NCBI GenBank assembly: GCA_963717695.1
Contig: CAVQWR010000007.1
Coordinates: forward strand, 682,001-746,000
DNA from: CAIWHR01 sp963717695
Lineage (GTDB): Bacteria; Pseudomonadota; Gammaproteobacteria; Burkholderiales; Casimicrobiaceae
Length of the DNA: 64,000 bases
Reading direction: 5' to 3'
Positions 36,841 through 45,027 of this stretch are shown piece after piece. The translations under genes were made by a program, and so were the position numbers. The notes under the pieces were generated by a model. That model was not told where the DNA came from and did no database searches. It saw only the letters and a list, made by a program, of their open reading frames with translations. Every line of letters starts with the position of its first letter. Position 1 is the stretch's first letter.

Positions 36841-39800
36841 ATGGCCGCGCCGCGCCCCCTGAATCGCGCCGAGCTCGCGACGATCCAGCAGACGATTGAC
36901 GATGCTCTCGAGCGGGACTTCCTGCTCGCGCTGTCGCAGCGCAAGCTGAACGCGCTCGGACTGCCGCTTGCCTACATCGACCGAACCCAACGCTACCGGT
37001 TCGTCAACAAGGCCTTTCTCGACTGGACCGGCAAGCGGCCGGATGAGGTCCTCGCGCGCGAGGTGGTCGAGGTCGTCGGGCGCGACGTCTACCAGCTCTA
37101 CCACGCGTACGTCGAAGCGGCGATCGCCGGCGAGCGCACGAACTTCGAGCGCCAGCTCGCGGCTCCCGGGCGGCCCCCGATCTGGATTCGCGTCGACTAC
37201 TACCCCGACCGCAGCGCCAACGGCTTGGTCCGCGGCTACCTCGCGACATATTCCGACGTCGACAACCTGAAGCGTCTCGAGCTCGAGGCGGGGCAGCGCG
37301 AGCACCGGCTGCGGCTCGTCACCGACAGCGTCGGCTCGCCGATCCTCTACCTCGACCGGCAGCTCAAGGTCCGCTTCGCGAACAAGCCGTTCGGCGACTG
37401 GTACGGCGTCGCGCCCGACGACCTCCTGGGGCGCGTGCTGCGCGACGTGCTCGCGGGCGAGGCGGCGACGGAAATGCAGGGCTACGTCGAGCGCGCCTTC
37501 GCCGGCGCGAAGGTCTCGTACGAGCGGCGCGACCGCAGGACGAGCGGCGAGCTGCGCTGGGTGCGGGTCACGCTCTTTCCCGATCGCGAGATCGGCGGGC
37601 GCGTCGGCGGCGCGTTCGCGGTGATGACCGACATCGAGGACGATGTGCGCGTGCGCGACGCGCTGAAGGCGCAGGAGGTGCAGCTTCGCCTCTTCGCCGA
37701 CAACATCCCCGGCCCGATCGCCTACCTCGACCGCTCGCTCAAGTACACGTTCGTCAATCAGGCGTTCGCCAACTGGGTGTGCAAGGCGCAGGACGAGATC
37801 TACGGCAAGGCGCCGCACGCCGTGCTGTCGGGCGACGTCGCGAGCTTCCTGCGGCCGATCATCCAGCGCGCGCAGCAGGGGGAGAACATCGAATACGAGC
37901 GCATCGGCAACAACGCGCTCGGCGCGCGCCGCTGGATGCACGGCCGCGTTGCGCCCGACCTCGACGCGACCGGCAAGGTGCGGGGCCTCTACTGCACCGA
38001 ATACGACATCCACGACCTCAAAGAGACCGAGCAGGCGCTCGCCGCGCGCGAGGAGCAGCTGCGCCTCTTCACCGACAACATCCCGGAGCCCGTCGTCTAT
38101 CTCGACGGCGAGCGCCGCTACGAGTTTGTCAACGAGGCGTTCCTGCGCCTCTACGGCCTCGTGCGCGAGGAAGTCATCGGCAAGCGCCCCGAGGAAGTGC
38201 TGGGCGCGGAGAACTCGCTCGCCCTGTCGCCGGACCGCGAGCGCGGGCTCTTCAGCGAGGCGATCACCTACGAGCGCGCGGTGGTCGACGCGATGGGACG
38301 GCAGCGCTGGTTCCGCGCGCGCTGCGTGCCCGATCTCAACTACGACGGCACGGCGAAGGGCGAGTACGTCGTCGGCCACGACATCAGCGACCTCAAGGAA
38401 GCGCAGGACGCTCTCGCCGCACGCGAATCGCAGCTCCGCGCGATCATGGACGGCGTGCCGGCGCCGGTCGCCTACATCGACCACGACGAGCACTGTCACT
38501 ACGTCAATCGCACGTTCCTCCAGTATTTCGGTCTCGCGCCGGAGCAGGTGGCGGAGCTGAGGCTGCGCGACGTCGTCGGCCACGGCATCTACCAGAGTGC
38601 GCAGGCGATGATCGCGCGCGCGCTCGAAGGTGAATCGACCGCGTTCGACCGTCTCGTCCCCGGCGCGAACGGGGTGCGCCGCTGGATGACGATTCGCGTG
38701 GTGCCCGACGCTGCAGCATCCGGCGAGGTGCACGGCGCGTTCGTGCTGATGAACGACATCCACGGCCTGAAGCAGGCCCAGGAGGCGCTGCGCGCATCCG
38801 AGGCCGAGCTGCGGCTCATCATGGACAACGTGCCCGCGCGTGTTGCCTACATCGACCGCGACTTCCGCTTCCGGTTCATCAACCGGCACAAGGAGGAGTG
38901 GCTCTCCGAGCGGCGCGAGGAGCTGACGGGGCGGCGCATCGACGAGGTCATCGGCGCCGAGCGCACCGCACAGATCCAGCCGCTGCTGACGCGCGCGCTC
39001 GCCGGCGAGGCGATCTCGACCGAGCAGCTGATGGTGCAGCCCGCCGGCGGCGAGCGCTGGGAGTCGATCCACTACACGCCGCACCGCGATTCCGACGGTA
39101 ACGTGATCGGCATCTATTCCGCGTACATCGACATCCACGACCAGAAGCGCAACGAGGAAGCGCTGCGCCGCGCCAACTGGATGCTGTCCTCGCACATCAG
39201 CAACACGCCGCTCGCGGTGCTGGAGTGGGACAAGGATTTCCGGCTGGTGCGCTGGTCGCCGCAGGCGGAGAACATCTTCGGCTGGCGCGCCGAGGAAGTG
39301 CTCGGGATGCCGATCGACGGCAACCAGCTGGTGCACGAGGCCGACCGCGAGGCGGTCGCCGGACTGCTGCAGTCGCTGATGACGGGCACCGAGCCGCGGG
39401 CGACGGGCCTGACGCGCAACAACCGCAAGGACGGCGACACGATCTGGTGCGAGTGGTACCACTCGGCGCTGCTCGACGCGGACGGCAGGATCGCGTCGAT
39501 CCTGTCGTTCGTGCAGGACGTCTCGACCCGGATCCAGGCCGAGGAGCGGCTGCAGTACATGGCCACCCGCGATGCGCTCACGGGGCTGCCGAACCGCCTG
39601 CTGCTGCACGAGCGCCTCGCGCAGGCGATCGCCCAGGCGAAGCGCAGCGGACGCCGCGTCGGCGTGCTGTTCATCGACCTCGACCGCTTCAAGAACGTCA
39701 ACGACACGCTCGGCCACCGGATCGGCGACGAGCTCCTGAAGGGCGTCACGCGCGAGCTGTCGGCGGCGCTGCGCGAGACCGACCTCCTGGCGCGCCTCGG

Positions 39801-40851
39801 CGGCGACGAGTTCATGGTGATCGTCGAGGACTTCGACGACCCCTCGGTACTGGGTCGCATCGCGCAGAAGCTGCTCGACGCGATCGCGCAGCCGTTCCGC
39901 ATCGAGGACCACGACATCTACGTGACCTCGTCGATCGGCATCAGCGTCTACCCCGACGACTCCGACGATCCCGAGGAGCTCCTGAAGCACGCCGACGTCG
40001 CGATGTACCGCTCGAAGGAGCTCGGCCGCAACACCTACCAGTTCCTCGATGCCGACCTCGCGCAGCGGCGCCTCAAGCAGCACACGCTGGAAAGCGCGCT
40101 GCGCAGCGCGCTGAAGGATGGGCTGCTGCGGCTGCACTACCAGCCGGTCGTGCGGATCTCGGACCGTGCGGTGGTCGGCGCCGAAGCGCTGCTGCGCTGG
40201 AACGATCCCGAGCACGGCAGCGTGCCGCCGCAGGTGTTCATTCCGCTCGCCGAGGAGTCGGGGCTGATCCACGCGCTGGGCGAATGGGTGCTGCGGTCGG
40301 CGGCGGAGCAATGCGTCGCGTGGCGCGCCCAGGGCATGCCGCTCGCGGTGTCGGTGAATCTCTCGGCCCGCCAGTTCTACCGGGACGACCTCGCGCAGCG
40401 AATTTCGGAGATCGTCCGCGAGGTCGGCTGCGACCCGTCGTGGATCGAGCTCGAAGTCACCGAGACCAGCCTCCTGCACGATCTCGATGCCATTCGCAAG
40501 GTGCTGCACAAGCTCCGCAACGAAGGCTTCGCCGTCGCGATCGACGACTTCGGCACCGGCTACTCGTCGCTGACCCACCTCAAGCACTTTCCGATCGACA
40601 CGCTGAAGATCGACATCTCGTTCATCGCCGACCTCGAGACGGACGCGCAGGATGCGGCGATCACGGAGGCGATCATCGGTCTCGCGCGCGGCCTCGGCCT
40701 CAAGGTCGTCGCCGAGGGCGTCGGCACGCAGCAGCAGCTCGATTTCCTCGCCGCGCGCGGCTGCCACTGCTTCCAGGGATTCTGGGTGAGCAAGCCGCTG
40801 CCGAACGACGAATTCCTCGCGTTCGTGCAGACGCCGGTCGCGGCGCGCTGA
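36841..40851 (+). CDS. Multi-PAS (seven repeats) GGDEF-EAL cyclic-di-GMP protein
   Basis: A 1336-residue cytoplasmic signalling protein that makes and/or breaks c-di-GMP. ATG 36841 starts MAAPRPLNRAELATIQQTIDDALERDF. Seven PAS units follow, spaced by about 120-130 residues, each with a core such as LPLAYIDRTQRYRFVNKAF, PILYLDRQLKVRFANKPF, GPIAYLDRSLKYTFVNQAF or PVVYLDGERRYEFVNEAF. The GGDEF domain starts near residue 911 with DALTGLPNRLLLHERL; its LGGDEF site is intact at residues 987-991. The EAL motif EALLRW is at 1115. Downstream, FAVAIDDFGTGYSSLTHLKHFPIDTLKID is the phosphodiesterase signature. No membrane helix is seen, so sensing is likely cytoplasmic. Activity direction cannot be decided from sequence. 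Confidence 0.95.
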   Translation: MAAPRPLNRAELATIQQTIDDALERDFLLALSQRKLNALGLPLAYIDRTQRYRFVNKAFLDWTGKRPDEVLAREVVEVVGRDVYQLYHAYVEAAIAGERTNFERQLAAPGRPPIWIRVDYYPDRSANGLVRGYLATYSDVDNLKRLELEAGQREHRLRLVTDSVGSPILYLDRQLKVRFANKPFGDWYGVAPDDLLGRVLRDVLAGEAATEMQGYVERAFAGAKVSYERRDRRTSGELRWVRVTLFPDREIGGRVGGAFAVMTDIEDDVRVRDALKAQEVQLRLFADNIPGPIAYLDRSLKYTFVNQAFANWVCKAQDEIYGKAPHAVLSGDVASFLRPIIQRAQQGENIEYERIGNNALGARRWMHGRVAPDLDATGKVRGLYCTEYDIHDLKETEQALAAREEQLRLFTDNIPEPVVYLDGERRYEFVNEAFLRLYGLVREEVIGKRPEEVLGAENSLALSPDRERGLFSEAITYERAVVDAMGRQRWFRARCVPDLNYDGTAKGEYVVGHDISDLKEAQDALAARESQLRAIMDGVPAPVAYIDHDEHCHYVNRTFLQYFGLAPEQVAELRLRDVVGHGIYQSAQAMIARALEGESTAFDRLVPGANGVRRWMTIRVVPDAAASGEVHGAFVLMNDIHGLKQAQEALRASEAELRLIMDNVPARVAYIDRDFRFRFINRHKEEWLSERREELTGRRIDEVIGAERTAQIQPLLTRALAGEAISTEQLMVQPAGGERWESIHYTPHRDSDGNVIGIYSAYIDIHDQKRNEEALRRANWMLSSHISNTPLAVLEWDKDFRLVRWSPQAENIFGWRAEEVLGMPIDGNQLVHEADREAVAGLLQSLMTGTEPRATGLTRNNRKDGDTIWCEWYHSALLDADGRIASILSFVQDVSTRIQAEERLQYMATRDALTGLPNRLLLHERLAQAIAQAKRSGRRVGVLFIDLDRFKNVNDTLGHRIGDELLKGVTRELSAALRETDLLARLGGDEFMVIVEDFDDPSVLGRIAQKLLDAIAQPFRIEDHDIYVTSSIGISVYPDDSDDPEELLKHADVAMYRSKELGRNTYQFLDADLAQRRLKQHTLESALRSALKDGLLRLHYQPVVRISDRAVVGAEALLRWNDPEHGSVPPQVFIPLAEESGLIHALGEWVLRSAAEQCVAWRAQGMPLAVSVNLSARQFYRDDLAQRISEIVREVGCDPSWIELEVTETSLLHDLDAIRKVLHKLRNEGFAVAIDDFGTGYSSLTHLKHFPIDTLKIDISFIADLETDAQDAAITEAIIGLARGLGLKVVAEGVGTQQQLDFLAARGCHCFQGFWVSKPLPNDEFLAFVQTPVAAR

Positions 40852-40863
40852 GCCCGCAGCCCG

Positions 40864-41667
40864 TCAGAGCGCCGCGAGCCACTGCTGCAGCGCGCGGGCG
40901 GGAACCTCCCACTTGCGCTCCAGCATCATCATGTGCGCGAGACCGGGCAGCATGACCGGCTCTACGGCGTGGTGCCGCGCCGTTGCGCGCACGTCGTCCT
41001 CGGTCGAGATCCGATCGCCTGCAGCCCCCATGACGAGCAGCGGCACGCCATTCCGCTCCGGCAGCTGCCAGTGCAGGCGCAGCGACAGGTCGAGCAGTGC
41101 ACGCGGCGATTCGGCGCCGAGATGGCGGGTCGCCTCGTGGAGGATCCCGGGGTCGACGTCGTCGCTGAAATAGTACGGGCGAAGCGTGTCCAGCACATGG
41201 CGCGACAGCCGCGTCGCGTCGAGGTGCATCATGGAGAGCAGGTAGTCCGGGCGCTCGGTCGCGAGCCGCGCGGCGATCGTCAGAAGGCCGGCCGGCGGCA
41301 CGGGCGCCATCAGCGCCGCGGCACGCACCGGTCGCGTCGCGAGCAGACGCTCGACGACGGCCGCGCCCATCGAGTGCCCGATCAGCACGGGCGGGGACGG
41401 CAGCTGCGCTGCCGCACGCTCGACGTCGGCGACGTAGTCGTCGAGCCCCGCGATGAACAGCATCTCGGCGCCCGCCGAGTCGCCGTGGCCGCGCAGGCTG
41501 ACCGCGTGCGCCGCGTAGCCCTGCCTTGCGAACCATGGCAGGAAGAACGCGTCCCAGCACCAGCTGTCGCTGTAGCCGCCGTGCACGAAAAGCAGGGGCG
41601 GCCTGCGGCCGTTGGCGCGTCCGGGAAGGCGCGAGCGAAGTTCGAGCTTGGGTTCGGCGGAGAGCAT
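40864..41667 (-). CDS. Alpha/beta-fold hydrolase
   Basis: A hydrolase of unknown substrate. It shows the oxyanion region LLFVHGGYSDSWCWDAFFLPWFARQGYAAHAVSLRGHGDS, nucleophile elbow LIGHSMGAAVVERLLA (Ser in GHSMG), an acid candidate in DRISTEDD, and the His of LPGLAHMMMLERKWE. Length from ATG 41667 is 267 residues. A longer open frame begins at 41802, but that would run past the start of the divergent gene at 41784, so I favour 41667. The pattern suggests a small lipase, esterase or lysophospholipase-like enzyme. Confidence 0.8.
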   Translation of the reverse strand: MLSAEPKLELRSRLPGRANGRRPPLLFVHGGYSDSWCWDAFFLPWFARQGYAAHAVSLRGHGDSAGAEMLFIAGLDDYVADVERAAAQLPSPPVLIGHSMGAAVVERLLATRPVRAAALMAPVPPAGLLTIAARLATERPDYLLSMMHLDATRLSRHVLDTLRPYYFSDDVDPGILHEATRHLGAESPRALLDLSLRLHWQLPERNGVPLLVMGAAGDRISTEDDVRATARHHAVEPVMLPGLAHMMMLERKWEVPARALQQWLAAL

Positions 41668-41783
41668 CGTTGCGACGGCGGGCCCGTGAAATTCGTATGG
41701 TGCGGCCGCCAACGGTAACCGACGGGGCAGGGGATGTTGCCGCCCGGCGCGAGGCGCAGCGGGCATGCTAGGATTCGCGCCCG

Positions 41784-42491
41784 ATGCGTGCCGCAACGAC
41801 AACGCTCGCCATTCTGCCAGAAGTGGACGCTTCCGCCGCCTACGACGCGTCGTGCCGCGATTGCTCGCGGCTTGCCGAATTCCTGAACGAGGTCCGCGCG
41901 GCGCATCCGCACTACTGGTGCCGCCCGGTGGCCCCGTTCGGCGCGGCCGACGCCCCGTTCGTCATCGTCGGGCTTGCCCCGGGCATGCACGGCGCCAACG
42001 CGACCGGACGCCCGTTCACGGGCGACTTTGCCGGAATCCTGCTGTACGCGACGCTTCACGCCTACGGCTTCGCTTCGCAGGCCGAAGCAACGCGGCCCGA
42101 CGACGGCCTCGTCCTTGTGGGTTGCCGGATCACGAATGCCGTGAAGTGCCTGCCGCCGCAGAACAAGCCCGCGCCCGCCGAGATCGGACGCTGCAATCGT
42201 TTTCTCGAGGCCGATCTCGCCCGCGTGCCGGATGGCGGCGTGGTGCTGGCACTCGGCCGCATCGCGCACGGCGCCGCGCTGCGCGCCTTCGGCCTGCGCG
42301 AGGCGGGCTTCACCTTTGCGCACGGGGCGCGTCACGCGCTGCCGCGCGGCATCACGCTGTTCGACAGCTATCACTGCAGCCGCTACAACACCAACACGCG
42401 GCGCCTCACGCCTTCCATGTTTCACGCGGTGTTCGACGCGATCGCGGCCGAGCTTGCGGCGGCGGGATTCGCCCGCACCTCGACGAAATGA
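41784..42491 (+). CDS. Uracil-DNA glycosylase family 5 (UDGb)
   Basis: UDGb removes uracil and other deaminated bases from DNA. The 235 residues include the CxxC pair of YDASCRDCSRL, motif 1 FVIVGLAPGMHGANATGRPFTGDFAG, the loop VGCRITNAVKCLPPQNKPAPAEI, and a C-terminal LFDSYHCSRYNTNTRRLT with the motif 2 region. Cysteines (the CxxC plus later ones in GCR and VKC) fit a 4Fe-4S site of families 4 and 5. Motif 1 GLAPG with HGANATGRPFTGD is the family 5 form. It overlaps the uvrC start by four bases, so both repair enzymes are made together. Confidence 0.9.
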   Translation: MRAATTTLAILPEVDASAAYDASCRDCSRLAEFLNEVRAAHPHYWCRPVAPFGAADAPFVIVGLAPGMHGANATGRPFTGDFAGILLYATLHAYGFASQAEATRPDDGLVLVGCRITNAVKCLPPQNKPAPAEIGRCNRFLEADLARVPDGGVVLALGRIAHGAALRAFGLREAGFTFAHGARHALPRGITLFDSYHCSRYNTNTRRLTPSMFHAVFDAIAAELAAAGFARTSTK

Positions 42492-44329
42492 CGACCCGCG
42501 ATGCCGCGCCCGCGCCGGAAAAGCCCGCGCCGTTCGACGCGCGGGAGCTGATCGCCTCGCTGCCGCACCGTCCCGGCGTGTACCGGATGTTCGCCGCCGA
42601 CGGCGAGACGCTCTACGTCGGCAAGGCGCGCGACCTCAGGAAGCGCGTCTCGAGCTACTTCCAGAAGAGCGCGCACGAGACCCGGATCGCCCTGATGCTC
42701 TCGCAGGTCGCGCGCGTCGAGACGACCGTGACGCGCTCGGAAGGCGAGGCACTTCTCCTCGAGAACAACCTCATCAAGGCCGAGGAGCCGCGCTACAACA
42801 TCCTCTTTCGCGACGACAAGAGCTATCCGTACGTCGCGCTGACCGGCGAGAAGTTTCCGCAGCTCCGGTTCCATCGCGGCCGGCTCGACCGGCACAACCG
42901 ATACTTCGGGCCGTTTCCAAGCGCCGGCGCGGTGCGCGAAGGCATGGCCCTGCTGCAGAAGGTGTTCCAGCTCCGCACCTGCGAGAACAGCGTGTTCGCG
43001 AACCGCTCGCGGCCCTGCATGCTGCACCAGATCGCCCGGTGCAGTGCGCCCTGCGTCGGCCTCGTCAGCGAGGACGACTATCGCGACGACGTGCAGAGTG
43101 CCGTGCTGTTCCTGCAGGGCAAGACCGGCGAGGTGCTGGAGCAGCTGCAGGCACAGATGCGCGAGGCGAGCGAGGCGCTTGCCTTCGAGCGCGCGGCGCG
43201 GCTGCGCGACAAGATCACTCGGCTCTCACAGCTGCAGGCGCGGCAGTTCGTCGAGAGCGCGACGGCGGGCGACATCGACATCGTCGCGGCGGCCGCCGAG
43301 TCCGGGCAGATCGCGGTCAACGTGGTGATGGTCCGCGGCGGCCGGCACGTCGGCGATCGCTCGTATTTTCCGCAGCACGCCGACGCCGGCGCGCCGGCCG
43401 AGGTCGTCGACGCCTTTCTCGAGCAGCATTACGTCGAGCAGCCGGTGCCGCCGACGATCATCGTGTCCGAAGGCGGCGATCACGAGGCGCTGTCGGAGGT
43501 GCTGTCGGCGCAGGCGGGGCAGCACGTGGCGATCACCGACAATCCGGGCGGCGAGCGCCGCGTATGGCTCGCGATGGCGAAGCAGAACGCCGCGTTCGCC
43601 ATTGCGCAGAGGCTCGCGCGCAAGGCCACGCAGGAGGACCGCCTCGCCGCACTGCAGCTGGCCCTCGGCCTGCCGCCGGCGGCGCAGCGCATCGAGTGCT
43701 TCGACGTTTCGCACACCATGGGCGAGCGCGCGGTCGCGTCCTGCGTCATCTTCGACGGGTTGTCGATGCAGACCGGCCAATATCGGCGCTTCAACGTAAC
43801 GCCCGGAGTGGGCGGTGACGACTACGCCGCGATGCGCGAGGCGTTGACGCGCCGCTGCGCGCGCATCGTCGCCGGTGAATTCCCGGCGCCGGATCTGCTC
43901 GTCATCGACGGTGGCAAAGGGCAGGTGGGGATTGCCGCCGAGGTGCTGGCGGAGCAGGGCATGCACGACACGCGCCTCATCGGCATCGCGAAAGGTCCGG
44001 AACGCAAGGCGGGTGAGGAAGACATCGTGTTCGCCGATCGCGACAAGGTCCTGAATCTGCCGCCGGATCATCCCGGGCTGCATCTCCTGCAGCAGATCCG
44101 TGACGAGGCGCACCGGTTCGCGATCCAGGGCCACCGCGCGCGGCGCGCCAAGGCGCGCACGACGTCGTCGCTGCAGGACATCGCCGGCATCGGGGCAAAG
44201 AAGCGACAGGCGCTGCTCGCCCATTTCGGCGGCCTCAAGGGCGTGCATGCGGCGAGCGTCGACGACCTGTCGCGGGTGCCCGGCATCAGCCGCGCGCTGG
44301 CTGAGCGGATTTTCGCCGACCTGCACTGA
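42488..44329 (+). CDS. uvrC: UvrABC nucleotide excision repair subunit C
   Basis: UvrC makes the 3' and 5' incisions around a lesion recognised by UvrAB. The 613-residue protein starts at ATG 42488 (overlap with the glycosylase stop), residues MTTRDAAPAPEK. The N-terminal GIY-YIG domain is LPHRPGVYRMFAADGETLYVGKARDLRKRVSSYFQ. The UvrB-interacting UVR segment is around VLEQLQAQMREASEALAFERAARLRDKI. The RNase H-like nuclease domain has RIECFDVSHTMGERAVASCVIFDG and LLVIDGGKGQVGIA, then two HhH motifs at the end (SLQDIAGIGAKKRQALLAHFGGL, VPGISRALAERI). Confidence 0.97.
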   Translation: MTTRDAAPAPEKPAPFDARELIASLPHRPGVYRMFAADGETLYVGKARDLRKRVSSYFQKSAHETRIALMLSQVARVETTVTRSEGEALLLENNLIKAEEPRYNILFRDDKSYPYVALTGEKFPQLRFHRGRLDRHNRYFGPFPSAGAVREGMALLQKVFQLRTCENSVFANRSRPCMLHQIARCSAPCVGLVSEDDYRDDVQSAVLFLQGKTGEVLEQLQAQMREASEALAFERAARLRDKITRLSQLQARQFVESATAGDIDIVAAAAESGQIAVNVVMVRGGRHVGDRSYFPQHADAGAPAEVVDAFLEQHYVEQPVPPTIIVSEGGDHEALSEVLSAQAGQHVAITDNPGGERRVWLAMAKQNAAFAIAQRLARKATQEDRLAALQLALGLPPAAQRIECFDVSHTMGERAVASCVIFDGLSMQTGQYRRFNVTPGVGGDDYAAMREALTRRCARIVAGEFPAPDLLVIDGGKGQVGIAAEVLAEQGMHDTRLIGIAKGPERKAGEEDIVFADRDKVLNLPPDHPGLHLLQQIRDEAHRFAIQGHRARRAKARTTSSLQDIAGIGAKKRQALLAHFGGLKGVHAASVDDLSRVPGISRALAERIFADLH

Positions 44330-44429
44330 GCACGGACGGACCGCGCGGCACTGTGCCGACGCGGGTCGTGGCGGCGCGGTAGAATCAGGGGGCTCCGGCG
44401 CGCCCCTGTATCGCGCCGAGGCGTACTCG

Positions 44430-45005
44430 ATGCCCGTCAATCTCCCCATCCTGCTCACGTGGCTGCGGATCGTGCTGATCCCGGTCTTCGTCGGCATCTT
44501 TTATCTTCCCGACGCGTGGATGTCGCCGTTCGCGAAAAACTGGACGTCGGCGTCGGTCTTCCTGATCGCGGCGATCACCGACTGGCTCGACGGATGGCTT
44601 GCGCGCCGGATGGGCGTGACGACGGCGTTCGGCGCGTTCCTCGATCCGGTGGCCGACAAGCTGATGGTCGCGGCGGCGCTCATCGTGCTCGTCTGGATCG
44701 ACCGCGCGGAGTCGTTCCTTGCGATCATCATCATCGGCCGCGAGATCGCGATCTCCGCGCTGCGCGAGTGGATGGCGGAGCTCGGACAGCGCAACAGCGT
44801 CGCCGTCGCCTTCGTCGGCAAGGTCAAGACGGTGGCGCAGATGACGGCGATCGTCGCGCTGCTGCTGCACGAGCCGCTGATTCCGCACGTGTCGACCCCG
44901 GTCCTCGGCACCGTCGCGCTATGGGTGGCGGCGGTGCTGACGCTGTGGTCGATGATTCACTACATGAAGCTCGCGGCCCCGCACCTGCGCGGCTACCGGC
45001 GCTGA
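44430..45005 (+). CDS. pgsA: CDP-diacylglycerol-glycerol-3-phosphate 3-phosphatidyltransferase
   Basis: PgsA makes phosphatidylglycerophosphate for anionic phospholipids. The 191-residue integral membrane protein has NLPILLTWLRIVLIPVFVGIFYLPD and the CDP-alcohol phosphatidyltransferase motif DWLDGWLARRMGVTTAFGAFLDPVADK (D-x2-D-G-x2-A-R-x8-G-x3-D-x3-D), all residues present. Four to five helices follow. It starts 100 bases after uvrC and has the common uvrC-pgsA synteny of proteobacteria. Confidence 0.95.
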   Translation: MPVNLPILLTWLRIVLIPVFVGIFYLPDAWMSPFAKNWTSASVFLIAAITDWLDGWLARRMGVTTAFGAFLDPVADKLMVAAALIVLVWIDRAESFLAIIIIGREIAISALREWMAELGQRNSVAVAFVGKVKTVAQMTAIVALLLHEPLIPHVSTPVLGTVALWVAAVLTLWSMIHYMKLAAPHLRGYRR

Positions 45006-45027
45006 GCGCGCCTGCGCGCGACGGCCC

